DNA of 64,000 nt. Source: UBA2357 sp041916775. GTDB lineage: Bacteria; Pseudomonadota; Gammaproteobacteria; Burkholderiales; Rhodocyclaceae. The stretch covers positions 1 to 64,000 of the forward strand of contig JAYRYZ010000014.1 in NCBI GenBank assembly GCA_041916775.1, written 5' to 3'. Positions within the stretch are counted from its first letter, which is position 1. Each line of letters opens with the position of its first letter. This document shows, in pieces, positions 42,919 to 52,316 of this stretch. The notes beneath the pieces were generated by a model that had not been told where the DNA came from, did no database searches, and saw only the letters and a program-made list of their open reading frames with translations. Position numbers and translations under genes: made by a program.

Positions 42919-44964
42919 TCAGACGTTGTCGTTGCGGGTGAAGGCTTTGGCGAGGCGTTGCTGCACGTCCGCCGGCGCAGGCTCGTGCCCGGCCGCTTCG
43001 ATGGAGAACTCGCTTTCGCCCGCGCAGATTGCCTTCAGGCGTGCCTCGAACCCTTCCATCTCGGCCATCGGCACGATGGCCGAGATCACGGTCCAACCGG
43101 CTGCCGGGCTCTCGGTGTTGGTGAGTCGGCCACGCCGCCCGGATACTTCCGCGCTGACCTCGCCGAAGTGCGAATCCTCCACCTTCACGGTGAGCTGCAG
43201 CAGCGGCTCCAGCACGATGGGTCGCGCGCCGAGCAGGGCTTCGATGGTGGCATGGCGCCCCGCGGTCACGAAGGACACCTCGTTCGAATCCACCGCATGG
43301 TGCTTGCCATCGACCAGCACGATGCGCACGTCCTGCACCGGGAAGCCGGCGAGCGCGCCTTCTTCCAGCGCCTGCTTCACGCCTTTCTCGACTGCGGGCA
43401 GGAAGTTGGTCGGGATCGTGCCGCCCTTGACCTCGTTGCCCAGCTCGATGCCCGCGCCGCGTGGCAGTGATTCGACCCGCAGCGCCACCTCGCCGAACTG
43501 GCCCGAGCCGCCACTCTGCTTCTTGTGGCGGTAACGCGCCTCCGCGCTGCCGCCGATCGTTTCGCGATAGGGCACGGACGGCGTGGACGTGTCGAGCTGC
43601 AGGTTCCAGCGCAGGCGCAGCTGCTCCAGCACGATCTTGAGGTGGAGCTGACCCAGACCGCGCACCACGGTCTTGCGGTTCTGCGTGTCGAAGCCGACCT
43701 CCAGACACGGATCCTCCTCACGCAGACGGATCAGGGCCTCTGAAAGCTTCTGCTCGTCGCCGTGCTTCTGCGTGCTCAGCGCCAGGCCGAACACTGGCTG
43801 AGGGTATCTTGTATGGGGGAGATGGAGGAAGTCCTCGTCATGGGAGTCGTGCAGCACCGCATCCGGGTGGATCTCGTCCACCCTCGCCACCGCGCAGATG
43901 TCCCCAGGCACGCCGAGCGGAATCTCCACCTGGTTCTTGCCCTGCAGGCGGAACAGGTGCGCCACCTTGAAGGGCTTGCGACCATCGCCGATGAAGAGCT
44001 GGGTGTTGGGCGTGACCTGCCCCTGGTGAATGCGGAAGATGCCGAGCTTGCCACGGTAGGCGTCGTTCGCGACCTGGAACACATGCGCCACGACGTGCTT
44101 GTCCGGGTCCGGGCTGACCGCGAAGGGCTCTGCCTCGCTGCCCTCGCCGCGCATGAAGCGTGGCGGATTGCCCTCGGTGGGGTCGGGCATGAGTTTGCCG
44201 AGGATGTCGAGCAGCTCGCGTACGCCTGCGCCGCTGCGCGCCGAAACGAAGCACACCGGCACGAGGTGCCCTTCGCGTAGCGCCTGCTCGAAGGGTGCAT
44301 GGAGCTGGTCCGGGTTCAGTGATTCGCCCTGCTCGAGGTACTGCGCCATCAGCGCCTCGTCGAGCTCCACGACCTGGTCGACGATGGCGTCGTGCGCCGC
44401 GCGCACCGAGGAGAACGCGACCGCACTGTCGTAAGCGGGTTCGAAGAAGCAGTCGATGACCGCCTCGCCACCCGGTGTGGGCAGGTTGATCGGCAGGCAT
44501 TCCGGGCCGAAACTACGCTTGACCTCCTCCATCAACGTGGCGAGGTCCGCGCCAGCGACGTCGATCTTGTTGATGATGATGAGGCGGCAGCGGTCGGCCG
44601 CCGCGGCCATCATGCGGCGGGTGCCGCTCTCGATGCCCGCTGCCGCGCTCACCACCACGGCGGCGGTCTCGACCGCCGGCAGTGCCAGCAGCGCGCGGCC
44701 GGCGAGGTCGGGCAGTCCCGGCGTGTCGAGGAGGTTCACCCAGTGGCCGGCCCATTCCAGATGCGCGAGCGAGGTGGACAGCGAGTGGCCCATCTCCTTT
44801 TCCTGCGGGTCGAAGTCGCTGGTGGTCGTGCCCTTCTCGACGCTGCCCGCGGCGCTGATCTCGCCCGCAGCGGCGAGCAGGGCTTCGAGCAGGGTGGTCT
44901 TGCCGGCGCCGGCATGACCCATCAGGGCGAGGTTGCGGATGTCGTGCACCGAAGTCGGTGTCAT
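42919..44964 (-). CDS. fusA2: elongation factor G-like GTPase
   Basis: This 681-residue protein belongs to the EF-G-like paralogue group. It has G1 GHAGAGKTT, G3 DTPGLPD, G4 NKID, an EF-G domain II, and domains III-V with the RGLGQLHL block. Canonical EF-G genes usually sit with rpsL-rpsG; this one does not, and its G domain is shorter. ATG 44964 has GGAGG about 9 nt upstream. The cellular role of this paralogue is unsettled. Confidence 0.9.
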   Translation of the reverse strand: MTPTSVHDIRNLALMGHAGAGKTTLLEALLAAAGEISAAGSVEKGTTTSDFDPQEKEMGHSLSTSLAHLEWAGHWVNLLDTPGLPDLAGRALLALPAVETAAVVVSAAAGIESGTRRMMAAAADRCRLIIINKIDVAGADLATLMEEVKRSFGPECLPINLPTPGGEAVIDCFFEPAYDSAVAFSSVRAAHDAIVDQVVELDEALMAQYLEQGESLNPDQLHAPFEQALREGHLVPVCFVSARSGAGVRELLDILGKLMPDPTEGNPPRFMRGEGSEAEPFAVSPDPDKHVVAHVFQVANDAYRGKLGIFRIHQGQVTPNTQLFIGDGRKPFKVAHLFRLQGKNQVEIPLGVPGDICAVARVDEIHPDAVLHDSHDEDFLHLPHTRYPQPVFGLALSTQKHGDEQKLSEALIRLREEDPCLEVGFDTQNRKTVVRGLGQLHLKIVLEQLRLRWNLQLDTSTPSVPYRETIGGSAEARYRHKKQSGGSGQFGEVALRVESLPRGAGIELGNEVKGGTIPTNFLPAVEKGVKQALEEGALAGFPVQDVRIVLVDGKHHAVDSNEVSFVTAGRHATIEALLGARPIVLEPLLQLTVKVEDSHFGEVSAEVSGRRGRLTNTESPAAGWTVISAIVPMAEMEGFEARLKAICAGESEFSIEAAGHEPAPADVQQRLAKAFTRNDNV

Positions 44965-45052
44965 GGTGAGGTCCTCCCGTCGTTGTTTGCCGACAGTTTC
45001 CACCTCCCGGAAAGCCGATGCAAGGCGGCCACCCCCGCCGTGCGCCGCCGCT

Positions 45053-45784
45053 TCAGCTCAACAGCGCCTGGATCCAGGGCTGCAGCAGCGGCAACAGCAG
45101 CGCGGTGACCAGTGCATTCAAGCCCATCGCCAGCGCCGAGAACGCGCCGGCCTGCTCGCTCACCTGGAAGGCGCGCGCAGTGCCGATGCCATGCGAGGCG
45201 ATACCGATCGCGAAGCCGCGCACCGCGTGGTCCTCGATGTGCAGTGTTCGATACACGTAGCGCGCGGTGATCGCGCCGAATATGCCGGTGCCGATGACGA
45301 GCACTGCGGTCAGCGAGGGCAGGCCGCCCAGGGTCTCGGCAATCGCCATCGCGATCGGCGTGGTGACGCTCTTGGGCGCGAGCGACATCATCGTCGCATC
45401 GCTTGCCCCCAGCGCTGCAGCAATGCCGACCGCCGACAGCGCCGCGGTGAGCGAACCCACCACCAGCGTCACCAGTAGCGGCAGGAGCATGCGACGCAGC
45501 CGCGCCCATTGAGCATAGAGCGGTATCGCCAACGCCACCGTGGCGGGGCCGAGCAGGAAGTGTACGAACTGGGCGCCGTCGAAGTAGGTGTTGTAGTCGG
45601 TGCCGGTGAGGGTCAGCGCGGCGACGAGGAGCGCGACCGCGATCATCACCGGATTCACCAGCGGGTGTTGGCCGCTGCGCTGGTACAGCCACCACGCTGC
45701 CTGGTAGGCCACGAGCGTCGCGGTGAGCCCGAGCAGCGGGCTGGCCGCGAGATACACCCAGACTTCCTCCAGGCGCGGGTTCAT
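45053..45784 (-). CDS. lrgB: LrgB/CidB family membrane protein
   Basis: This 243-residue integral membrane protein has the LrgB signature blocks NTYFDGAQFVHFLLGPATVALA, LAPKSVTTPIAM and SHGIGTARAF. LrgB acts with LrgA; such pairs were described as holin/antiholin-like and, in some Gram-positives, as pyruvate carriers. Its ATG overlaps the lrgA stop by 4 nt. Confidence 0.93.
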   Translation of the reverse strand: MNPRLEEVWVYLAASPLLGLTATLVAYQAAWWLYQRSGQHPLVNPVMIAVALLVAALTLTGTDYNTYFDGAQFVHFLLGPATVALAIPLYAQWARLRRMLLPLLVTLVVGSLTAALSAVGIAAALGASDATMMSLAPKSVTTPIAMAIAETLGGLPSLTAVLVIGTGIFGAITARYVYRTLHIEDHAVRGFAIGIASHGIGTARAFQVSEQAGAFSALAMGLNALVTALLLPLLQPWIQALLS

Positions 45785-46140
45785 GGTGCTTGCTCCGCGT
45801 CGCCGCTGCGGTGCGTGAGTGCGCGCAACAGCAAGGCCGACACCGCGATCGTCAGCACGGTGCTGAGCGTGAGCGCGAGCAGCAGCGCGAGCCACTCGTC
45901 CGCGATGCGCTGGAAGTGCAGCATCACCCCGGTGCCGGCGGGTACGAACAGCAGCGACAGGTGCTGCAGCAGGTTGGTGGCGGTGCTGCGCAGTGCGGCA
46001 TCGGGGCCGCCGCGCACGACCAGCGTCGCGAACAGCATCGCCATGCCGAGCACCGGGCCGGGCACCGGCAGCGCGAAGGCGCGGACGACGACCTCGCCTG
46101 CGAGCTGATAAACAAGAAGCCAGGTGAGCGCGCCGAGCAT
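45781..46140 (-). CDS. lrgA: LrgA/CidA family membrane protein
   Basis: The 119-residue protein has four predicted TM helices and the family blocks LPVPGPVLGMAMLF and LLFVPAGTGVMLHF. It is translated just before LrgB and starts 6 nt after the nucleoside-recognition gene, so the three form one unit. Confidence 0.92.
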   Translation of the reverse strand: MLGALTWLLVYQLAGEVVVRAFALPVPGPVLGMAMLFATLVVRGGPDAALRSTATNLLQHLSLLFVPAGTGVMLHFQRIADEWLALLLALTLSTVLTIAVSALLLRALTHRSGDAEQAP

Positions 46141-46146
46141 GATGCT

Positions 46147-47085
46147 TCAGCCCAGGAGCGCGTGGCCGACGGTGCGCACCAGCACGCCCACGCAGGCGCC
46201 GGCGGCAGCCGCCTTCCACACCCCGGCGACGCGTCGTCCGGCGGAGATCAGCACCGCCACGCCGGCGACGTCGAAGGGGTGGATGAGGAAACCGGCGCTC
46301 TGGTTCACCGTCTGCACGGTGGCGCTGCCGCTACGCAGCATCTCGTCCATGACGCCCATCATCGCGGTGCCGCCGGCGATCGCCTTGGTGAGCGAGGGCA
46401 GCACCAGCGCCGGGTCGATGTTCATCAGCGACAGCAGTGGCGCGAGCGCGGCGGTGAGCCAGTCGATGGCGCCGAAGCTGCGCAACGCCATCACCGCGAC
46501 GAGCGCAATGACGAGCATCGGTATTGCGCCCACCGCGATCTTGAACGCCTCGGCGCCGGCGCGGTTGATGACGTCCAGCACCCCCTTGGTGCTCTCGGCG
46601 ACGGGGTGGTGCAGCGTTTCGTCGACGCGGGCCTCCACCGACGACAGCTTGCGGCCGACGAGGTGATAGGTGACCGCCGCCGCGATCAGTCCGCCCAGCA
46701 GCGATAGCGCGAGCGTGGGGCCGAAGCGCAGTCCCATCGCCACCATCGGGAACACCACGTTGGCCTGCGCCATCGCCATCACCAGCGCGAGCGTGGCGGC
46801 GAGGTGGCGGTCGGAGGCGCCGCGCTGCTCCATCATCGCCAGGGTGGCGACCGGTGCGGCGAAGCTCACGAAGCTGATCTGCAGCGCTGCGAACACACCC
46901 AGACCGGTCAGCCCGGCCGGGCGCAGCAGCGGCGCCGTCCAGCCGATCACCTTGTCGATGACGCCGCGCGCTTCCAGGAGACGCATCAGCGCGAGCATGA
47001 CGATCATGATCGGCAGCAGCACGAAGAGCGCGAGCTCGACCGCGGAGCGGCCGGCCTCGAGGATGATTCTGGTCAGGACTTCCAT
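46147..47085 (-). CDS. nucleoside recognition (Gate) domain membrane protein
   Basis: This 312-residue protein has about eight TM segments and two Gate-type repeats, as in spore maturation/YjiH-like proteins (FVSFAAPVATLAMM, KAIAGGTAMMGVMDEM). The family may transport nucleosides or other small solutes; function is unproven. It leads a unit with lrgA and lrgB. Malate synthase ends 165 nt upstream on the same strand. Confidence 0.82.
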   Translation of the reverse strand: MEVLTRIILEAGRSAVELALFVLLPIMIVMLALMRLLEARGVIDKVIGWTAPLLRPAGLTGLGVFAALQISFVSFAAPVATLAMMEQRGASDRHLAATLALVMAMAQANVVFPMVAMGLRFGPTLALSLLGGLIAAAVTYHLVGRKLSSVEARVDETLHHPVAESTKGVLDVINRAGAEAFKIAVGAIPMLVIALVAVMALRSFGAIDWLTAALAPLLSLMNIDPALVLPSLTKAIAGGTAMMGVMDEMLRSGSATVQTVNQSAGFLIHPFDVAGVAVLISAGRRVAGVWKAAAAGACVGVLVRTVGHALLG

Positions 47086-47249
47086 GCGGAGTGAGGTCCG
47101 TTCGGTTCAGGACGGCAGTCGGAAACGCCGGAAAACGCCGTGCGGTGCGGCGGGCACGGCGGCGAGAAACTTCGCCCCCCGCCACATGCGCGGCCGGGGG
47201 CGTGCTGCGCGTGCCCCGGCAGTGCGCATGCTGTGCCGGGGGGCAGGGC

Positions 47250-49427
47250 TCAGCCCTGGGCCTTGGCCACCTGGCGCCAGGCGTGCAGCAGCGGCTCGGT
47301 GTAGCCGCTGGGCTGCTCGCAACCCTTGAACACCAGGTCGCAGGCGGCCTTGAACGCCACCGACTTGTCGAAGTCCGGCGCCATCGGGCGGTAGGCGGGG
47401 TCGCCCGCGTTCTGGCCATCCACCACCGCGGCCATGCGCTTCAGGGTCTCGGTGACCTGCGCCGCGTTGGTCACGCCGTGGCGCAGCCAGTTGGCGATGT
47501 GCTGGCTGGAGATGCGCAGCGTGGCGCGGTCTTCCATCAGGCCGACGTTGTTGATGTCCGGCACCTTGGAGCAGCCCACGCCCTGTTCCACCCAGCGCAC
47601 CACATAGCCGAGGATGCCCTGGGCGTTGTTGTCGAGCTCCTGCTGGATTTCCTCCGCGCTCCACTCGGCCTTGGCGACCACCGGCACGGTGAGGAGGCCG
47701 TCGAGCAGGCTCTCGCGCTCCGCGGCGTAGGCGATCTTCTCCATCTCCTGCTGGATCGCCGGCACATCCACCTGGTGGTAATGCAGTGCGTGCAGCACGG
47801 CGGCGGTGGGCGAGGGCACCCAGGCGGTGGTGGCGCCGGCCTGCGGGTGGGCGATCTTCTGCTTCAGCATGTCCGCCATAAGGTCCGGCATCGCCCACAT
47901 GCCCTTGCCGATCTGCGCCTTGCCGCGCAGGCCGCAGGAGAGCCCGGCGAGCACGTTGTTGCGCTCGTAGGCCTGGATCCAGGCGGTGGTCTTCATCGCG
48001 CCCTTGCGCAGCATCGGGCCGGCGGTCATCGCGGTGTGCATCTCGTCGCCGGTGCGGTCGAGGAAGCCGGTGTTGATGAAGGCAACGCGTGCCTCCGCGG
48101 CCTTGATGCAGGCGGCGAGGTTGATCGAGGTGCGGCGCTCCTCGTCCATGATGCCCATCTTCATCGTGTTTGCCGGCAGGCCCAGCATGCTCTCTACGCG
48201 GCCGAAGAGTTCGCTCGCGAAGGCGACCTCGGCGGGGCCGTGCATCTTGGGCTTCACGATGTACATGCTGCCGGTGCGCGAGTTGCCCTTGCGGCTCATG
48301 TCGCGCAGCGAGATCAGCGTGGTCACCACGGCATCCATGATGCCCTCCGGGATCTCGCTGCCGTCCGCAAGCAGGATCGCCGGGTTGGTCATGAGGTGGC
48401 CGACGTTGCGAACGAAGAGGAGCGAGCGCCCGTGCAGGCGCAGGCTGCCGCCGTCGGGCGTGGTGTATTCGCGGTCCGGGTTGAGCACGCGGGTGATGGT
48501 CTTGCCGCCCTTCTCCAGCGTCTCGACCAGGTCGCCCCGGATCAGGCCCAGCCAGTTGCGGTAGATCACCACCTTGTCCTCGGCGTCCACCGCGGCGACG
48601 GAGTCCTCGCAGTCCATGATGGTGGAGATCGCGGCTTCGACCACCACATCCTTCACGCCGGCGGCGTCGGTCTTGCCGATGAAGTGGTTGCGGTCCACCT
48701 GGATCTCGAGGTGCAGGCCGTTGTTGCGCAGCAGCACCGCAGTCGGCGCCGCCGCCTCGCCCTGGAAGCCGACGAACTTGTCCGGACTCGCGAGGCCGCT
48801 GCGGCTGCCATTGGCGAGGCTCACCACCAGCTGGCCGTTCTCGACCGCGTAGCCGGTGGCGTCCGCATGGCTGCCCGCGGCCAGCGGGGCCGCCTGGTCG
48901 AGCACGCCGCGCGCGAAGGCGATGACCTTTGCGCCACGCACCGGGTTGTAGCCGCCGCCCTGTTCGGCGCCGCCGTCCTGCGGGATCGCATCGGTGCCGT
49001 AGAGCGCGTCGTACAGGCTGCCCCAGCGTGCATTCGCGGCGTTGAGGGCGTAGCGCGCGTTCATGACCGGCACCACGAGTTGCGGGCCGCACTGCGCGGT
49101 GATCTCGGTATCGATGTTGGCGGTGCTGACCTTGAAGGTCTCAGGCAGCGGCTGCAGGTAACCGATCTCGCTCAGGAAAGCCTTGTATGCGGCCATGTCC
49201 CGGATCGGGCCGGGGTTGGCGGCATGCCACTTCTCGAGCTCCACCTGCAGACGGTCGCGTTCGGCGAGCAGCGCGCGGTTCCTGGGCGCGAGTTCGTTGG
49301 CGAGGGTGCTGAAGCCGCTCCAGAACGCGTCGCTGGCGATGCCGCTGCCCGGCAGCGCCTCGGTTTCGATGAAGCGGTGGAGTTCGGCGTCGACCTGCAA
49401 CTGATGGCATTGGATTCGGGTGCTCAT
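47250..49427 (-). CDS. glcB: malate synthase G
   Basis: GlcB condenses glyoxylate with acetyl-CoA to malate, closing the glyoxylate shunt. The 725-residue length fits isoform G (AceB-type are about 530). The block IMDCEDSVAAVDAEDK holds the catalytic acidic residues, and KPKMHGPAEVAF and EERRTSINLAACIKAA follow. GGAGAG precedes the ATG. It lies 20 kb from aceA and is followed by the Gate/lrgAB unit. Confidence 0.97.
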   Translation of the reverse strand: MSTRIQCHQLQVDAELHRFIETEALPGSGIASDAFWSGFSTLANELAPRNRALLAERDRLQVELEKWHAANPGPIRDMAAYKAFLSEIGYLQPLPETFKVSTANIDTEITAQCGPQLVVPVMNARYALNAANARWGSLYDALYGTDAIPQDGGAEQGGGYNPVRGAKVIAFARGVLDQAAPLAAGSHADATGYAVENGQLVVSLANGSRSGLASPDKFVGFQGEAAAPTAVLLRNNGLHLEIQVDRNHFIGKTDAAGVKDVVVEAAISTIMDCEDSVAAVDAEDKVVIYRNWLGLIRGDLVETLEKGGKTITRVLNPDREYTTPDGGSLRLHGRSLLFVRNVGHLMTNPAILLADGSEIPEGIMDAVVTTLISLRDMSRKGNSRTGSMYIVKPKMHGPAEVAFASELFGRVESMLGLPANTMKMGIMDEERRTSINLAACIKAAEARVAFINTGFLDRTGDEMHTAMTAGPMLRKGAMKTTAWIQAYERNNVLAGLSCGLRGKAQIGKGMWAMPDLMADMLKQKIAHPQAGATTAWVPSPTAAVLHALHYHQVDVPAIQQEMEKIAYAAERESLLDGLLTVPVVAKAEWSAEEIQQELDNNAQGILGYVVRWVEQGVGCSKVPDINNVGLMEDRATLRISSQHIANWLRHGVTNAAQVTETLKRMAAVVDGQNAGDPAYRPMAPDFDKSVAFKAACDLVFKGCEQPSGYTEPLLHAWRQVAKAQG

Positions 49428-49477
49428 GCGTGGTGCTCTCCAGGTTGGATGGTTGATTCGGTGAGGTTGAAGGGGGC

Positions 49478-50188
49478 TCAGGCAGTTTGTGCGACCGAGC
49501 GGCGGCGCGCGGCGACGAAGTCCACTACCTCGTCGAGCACCCGGCCCTGCTGTGTCGGCTTTACGTCAAGTGCCTCCAGCGGCAGGCCGCTGCGGTTGAT
49601 CCAGAAGGTGGTGTAGCCGAACCAGGTGGCACCAGCCACGTCCCAGCCGTTCGACGAGACGAAGAGGATGTGCTCGGCGGCCATGCCGAAGGCGTCCACT
49701 CCCAGCTGGTAGGCGGCCGGGTCGGTCTTGTAGCGGCCCACCGCATCCACCGACAGCACGTGGTCGAACAACCCCTGCATGCCGGCGCTGCGCGTTGCGA
49801 CCTCCAGCATGCCCGGTGTGCCGTTGGAGAGGATCGCGAGCGGTACGCCCGCGGCCTTCAGCCTGCGCAGCGCGGCGAGGTTCTCGGGGAAGGGCGACAG
49901 GCAGGCGTACTGGTTCATGAGCTGCCGGCGCTGTGCTGCGCTCAGCGGCAGCGACAGCTTCGCGCAGGCGTAGCCGAGCGCGTCGTCGGTGACCTCGAGG
50001 AAAGGCTTGTAGCGGTTCGACAGCGTGCGCAGCAGCGAGTACTCGATCTGCTTGTTGCGCCACAGCGCCGCCAATGCCTCGCCCTTGCCGGGGAAGAACT
50101 GCTCCGCGAGCAGACCCACCGAATACACGTCGAACAGCGTGCCGAAGGCATCGAAGGCCACTGCGCGGATCTCGGGCGGATTCTTCAT
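49478..50188 (-). CDS. haloacid dehalogenase type II (HAD superfamily)
   Basis: This protein has 236 residues from ATG 50188. HAD motif I is FDAFGTLFDVYSV (nucleophile Asp), motif II SNGTPGML, then KTDPAAYQ and SSNGWDVAGA, the pattern of L-2-haloacid dehalogenases. It may release halide from short 2-haloacids, giving 2-hydroxy acids, or act on other phosphates. In-frame upstream starts at 50212 and 50239 exist. A LysR regulator is divergent 104 nt away; malate synthase follows 51 nt later. Confidence 0.87.
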   Translation of the reverse strand: MKNPPEIRAVAFDAFGTLFDVYSVGLLAEQFFPGKGEALAALWRNKQIEYSLLRTLSNRYKPFLEVTDDALGYACAKLSLPLSAAQRRQLMNQYACLSPFPENLAALRRLKAAGVPLAILSNGTPGMLEVATRSAGMQGLFDHVLSVDAVGRYKTDPAAYQLGVDAFGMAAEHILFVSSNGWDVAGATWFGYTTFWINRSGLPLEALDVKPTQQGRVLDEVVDFVAARRRSVAQTA

Positions 50189-50291
50189 CGTCGTCGGGTG
50201 TTCGCAGGTCATTGATGACGGAATTTTATTGCACTGCAATCTGTCGGTTAATATCCGGATCTGTCATTTGATCTTTTACTTCAAGTACAAA

Positions 50292-51221
50292 ATGGATGCA
50301 CTGAAACAGATCGAGAGCTTCGTCGGTGCCGCCACACGCGGCAGCCTCTCCGCGGCGGCACGGGCCGAGGGTGTGACGCCCGCGATCATCGGCCGCCGAC
50401 TGGATGCGCTGGAATTGCGCCTCGGGGTGAAGCTGCTGATCCGCACGACGCGAACTCTGTCGCTCACCTTCGAGGGCGCCGCCTTCCTTGAGGACTGTCA
50501 GCGCATCCTGAACGACCTCGCCAACGCCGAGGCCTCGGTCAGTCTGGGTGGCGTGAAGGCCAGTGGCCATCTGCGCGTCTCGGCGCCGGCCGGCTTCGGG
50601 CGGCTGCACGTCGCGCCCCTGGTGCGCGCCTTCCTCGAGCTCAATCCGGACGTGAGCTGCACGCTGGACCTCACCGACCGGCTCGTCGATCTCGTCAACG
50701 AGAACATCGACTGTGCGATCCGCATCGGCGAGCTGCGCGACTCCAGCCTGGTGTCGGTACGCCTCGCCGAGAACCGCCGCGTCGTCGTCGCGAGCCCTGC
50801 CTACCTCCGGGCGCACGGCGCACCCGCCTCCCCGGATGCACTCGCCGGCCACAACTGCCTGTCGCTCGGCCAGCAGCGCGGCTGGACCTTCCGCGATGCC
50901 CAGGGCGAGATCGTCACCGTCAAGGTCGAGGGGCGCTTCGAATGCAACGACGGCGCCGTGCTCCACGAGGCCGCCCTCGCCGGCGACGGCCTCGCGTGGC
51001 GCTCGCTGTGGGAGGTCGACGCCGACCTGCGCGCCGGGCGGCTGATCTCGGTGCTCGACGCGTTCGCCGCCCCCACCACCGGCATCTACGCGGTATTCCC
51101 CCAACGCCGCCACCTCGCGCTGCGTGTGCGGCTGCTCATCGACCACCTCAAGAACCACTACGGCAACCCCGACTACTGGTCGCCGCGCCCGGATCCTGCG
51201 CAAAGCCTGGCCAGCGCTTGA
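50292..51221 (+). CDS. LysR family transcriptional regulator
   Basis: A 309-residue LTTR has an N-terminal winged helix (SFVGAATRGSLSAAARAEGVTPA, residues 9-31) and a substrate-binding domain starting near SGHLRVSAPAGFG. It diverges from the dehalogenase gene, so that gene and perhaps glcB are likely targets. An upstream in-frame reading has no support. Confidence 0.92.
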   Translation: MDALKQIESFVGAATRGSLSAAARAEGVTPAIIGRRLDALELRLGVKLLIRTTRTLSLTFEGAAFLEDCQRILNDLANAEASVSLGGVKASGHLRVSAPAGFGRLHVAPLVRAFLELNPDVSCTLDLTDRLVDLVNENIDCAIRIGELRDSSLVSVRLAENRRVVVASPAYLRAHGAPASPDALAGHNCLSLGQQRGWTFRDAQGEIVTVKVEGRFECNDGAVLHEAALAGDGLAWRSLWEVDADLRAGRLISVLDAFAAPTTGIYAVFPQRRHLALRVRLLIDHLKNHYGNPDYWSPRPDPAQSLASA

Positions 51222-51257
51222 AAGCACTCTGTCTATCGGGTATATTCCCGGCTCTTT

Positions 51258-51371
<114 letters not shown>

Positions 51372-51377
51372 TTTGGA

Positions 51378-51421
51378 CGGGCTAGCACCGGGCTAGCACC
51401 AGCGCCGAAACTGCTAGCCCG
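51378..51421. repeat. left-end 11-bp repeats, candidate integrase arm sites
   Basis: CGGGCTAGCAC occurs twice in tandem (51378-51388, 51389-51399) and once inverted (51412-51421, one base short). The same motif lies inside the right end, so it may be the arm-type binding site of the integrase or the site of the AlpA-like protein. Confidence 0.7.
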
Positions 51422-51749
51422 CGCCGCCTCGTCGCTGGCGCAGATCACCATCGCCGCACCACCCCCAGGCCCGTCGATAACTGCCGACGTTCGCGGTCTG
51501 CGATCACCCGCAGCAGGTCAGCCAGGGGAGAACCTACATCACCCGCGTGCAATTTGAATTCATCCAGAATGGGGTTTTTTCTGCGCGTGCGGTGCCAGAG
51601 TGGTCTAGTGATCGAATAGCTCTAGACTTTTGAGCCGCCCCCGGTCAGTCGCTCCGACGGTCTTCGGCGTCATCCATTTTTCCCAGAAAACTACACGTTT
51701 GTGGTTGACGTGCTGGCAGATCGGTTTCCGCTGGCGAACAGCTAGAGAA
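51422..51749. other. left terminal non-coding segment of the element
   Basis: These 328 nt lie between the left repeats and the last gene of the element. No gene is supported. The stretch 51600-51635 is locally less GC-rich and contains TCTAG/CTAGA half sites. A packaging (cos/pac) or transfer signal could lie here, but nothing definite is recognised. Confidence 0.4.
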
Positions 51750-52316
51750 TCAACCCGCCCCCTGGTAGCGGTCGCAGCTCACGCCCTGGTCGCCGGGGAG
51801 TCGCCGCAGCGGGTGATGCAATCCATACGCCAGCGGCAGGTCGTCGCGCTCGCCGCCGCAGTAGCCCCCCGATAGCCCTGGTCGGCGTCGGTGTCGGCAG
51901 GACTTGCAGCCGGTCGTCGCCGGAATGCTCGCCACCAATGCGATGCTCCGCAGCGGCAGTGCCATGGTGATGCCGCGCTCGGCAGCAATGGCCCGGTAGC
52001 ACGTCAAAGCGCCATCAGGATCGGCCAGCGCCGCGCCGATAGCCTCTTGCCTATCCTCGTCGGTGTCGTCGGCATAGATCGCCGCTATCAGCGCCAGCAG
52101 TTCGCCGCGCTCGTGCGGTGTCGCCTGTCGAGCGCCGTCGTGCTGCGCCAGATCGCTGCATGGAGCATCGGCATTTCTGTTTTCTGCCGTTCCAGACGTT
52201 CCAGCCGTTCCGCCTAGTGTTTGCAAGGGATTCACCGGAACGTCTGCCGGAACGCCTGCCGTTCCAGCCGTTCCGGTGTCCTGTTCCAGTCTGGCGAGTA
52301 GGTCACTCAGCCCCAT
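51750..52316 (-). CDS. element protein with N-terminal linker and four-cysteine C-terminal motif
   Basis: The 188-residue protein starts at ATG 52316, overlapping the DUF927 gene by 14 nt. Residues 12-45 are Gly/Thr/Ala/Val/Pro-rich, coded by repeated CGTTCC hexamers. Residues 66-118 look helical. The C-terminus has Cys137, Cys140, Cys153 and Cys181 (GCKSCRHRR ... GYCGG ... SCDRY), spaced as a possible zinc-binding site. I know of no assigned function. Its place at the end of the replication operon suggests a DNA-related role. Confidence 0.72.
   Translation of the reverse strand: MGLSDLLARLEQDTGTAGTAGVPADVPVNPLQTLGGTAGTSGTAENRNADAPCSDLAQHDGARQATPHERGELLALIAAIYADDTDEDRQEAIGAALADPDGALTCYRAIAAERGITMALPLRSIALVASIPATTGCKSCRHRRRPGLSGGYCGGERDDLPLAYGLHHPLRRLPGDQGVSCDRYQGAG
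52188..52287. repeat. hexamer cluster 1 (CGTTCC/GGAACG), candidate iterons
   Basis: Within 100 bp the hexamer CGTTCC or its complement occurs seven times plus one TGTTCC, often in the form CTGCCGTTCCAGCCGTTCC. The stretch codes for the low-complexity linker of the Cys-motif protein. A second cluster lies in the DUF927 gene. Confidence 0.65.

Noticed and set aside
47091..49616. 841-residue open frame on the plus strand
   Set aside because: It is antisense to malate synthase G and has the same compositional noise.
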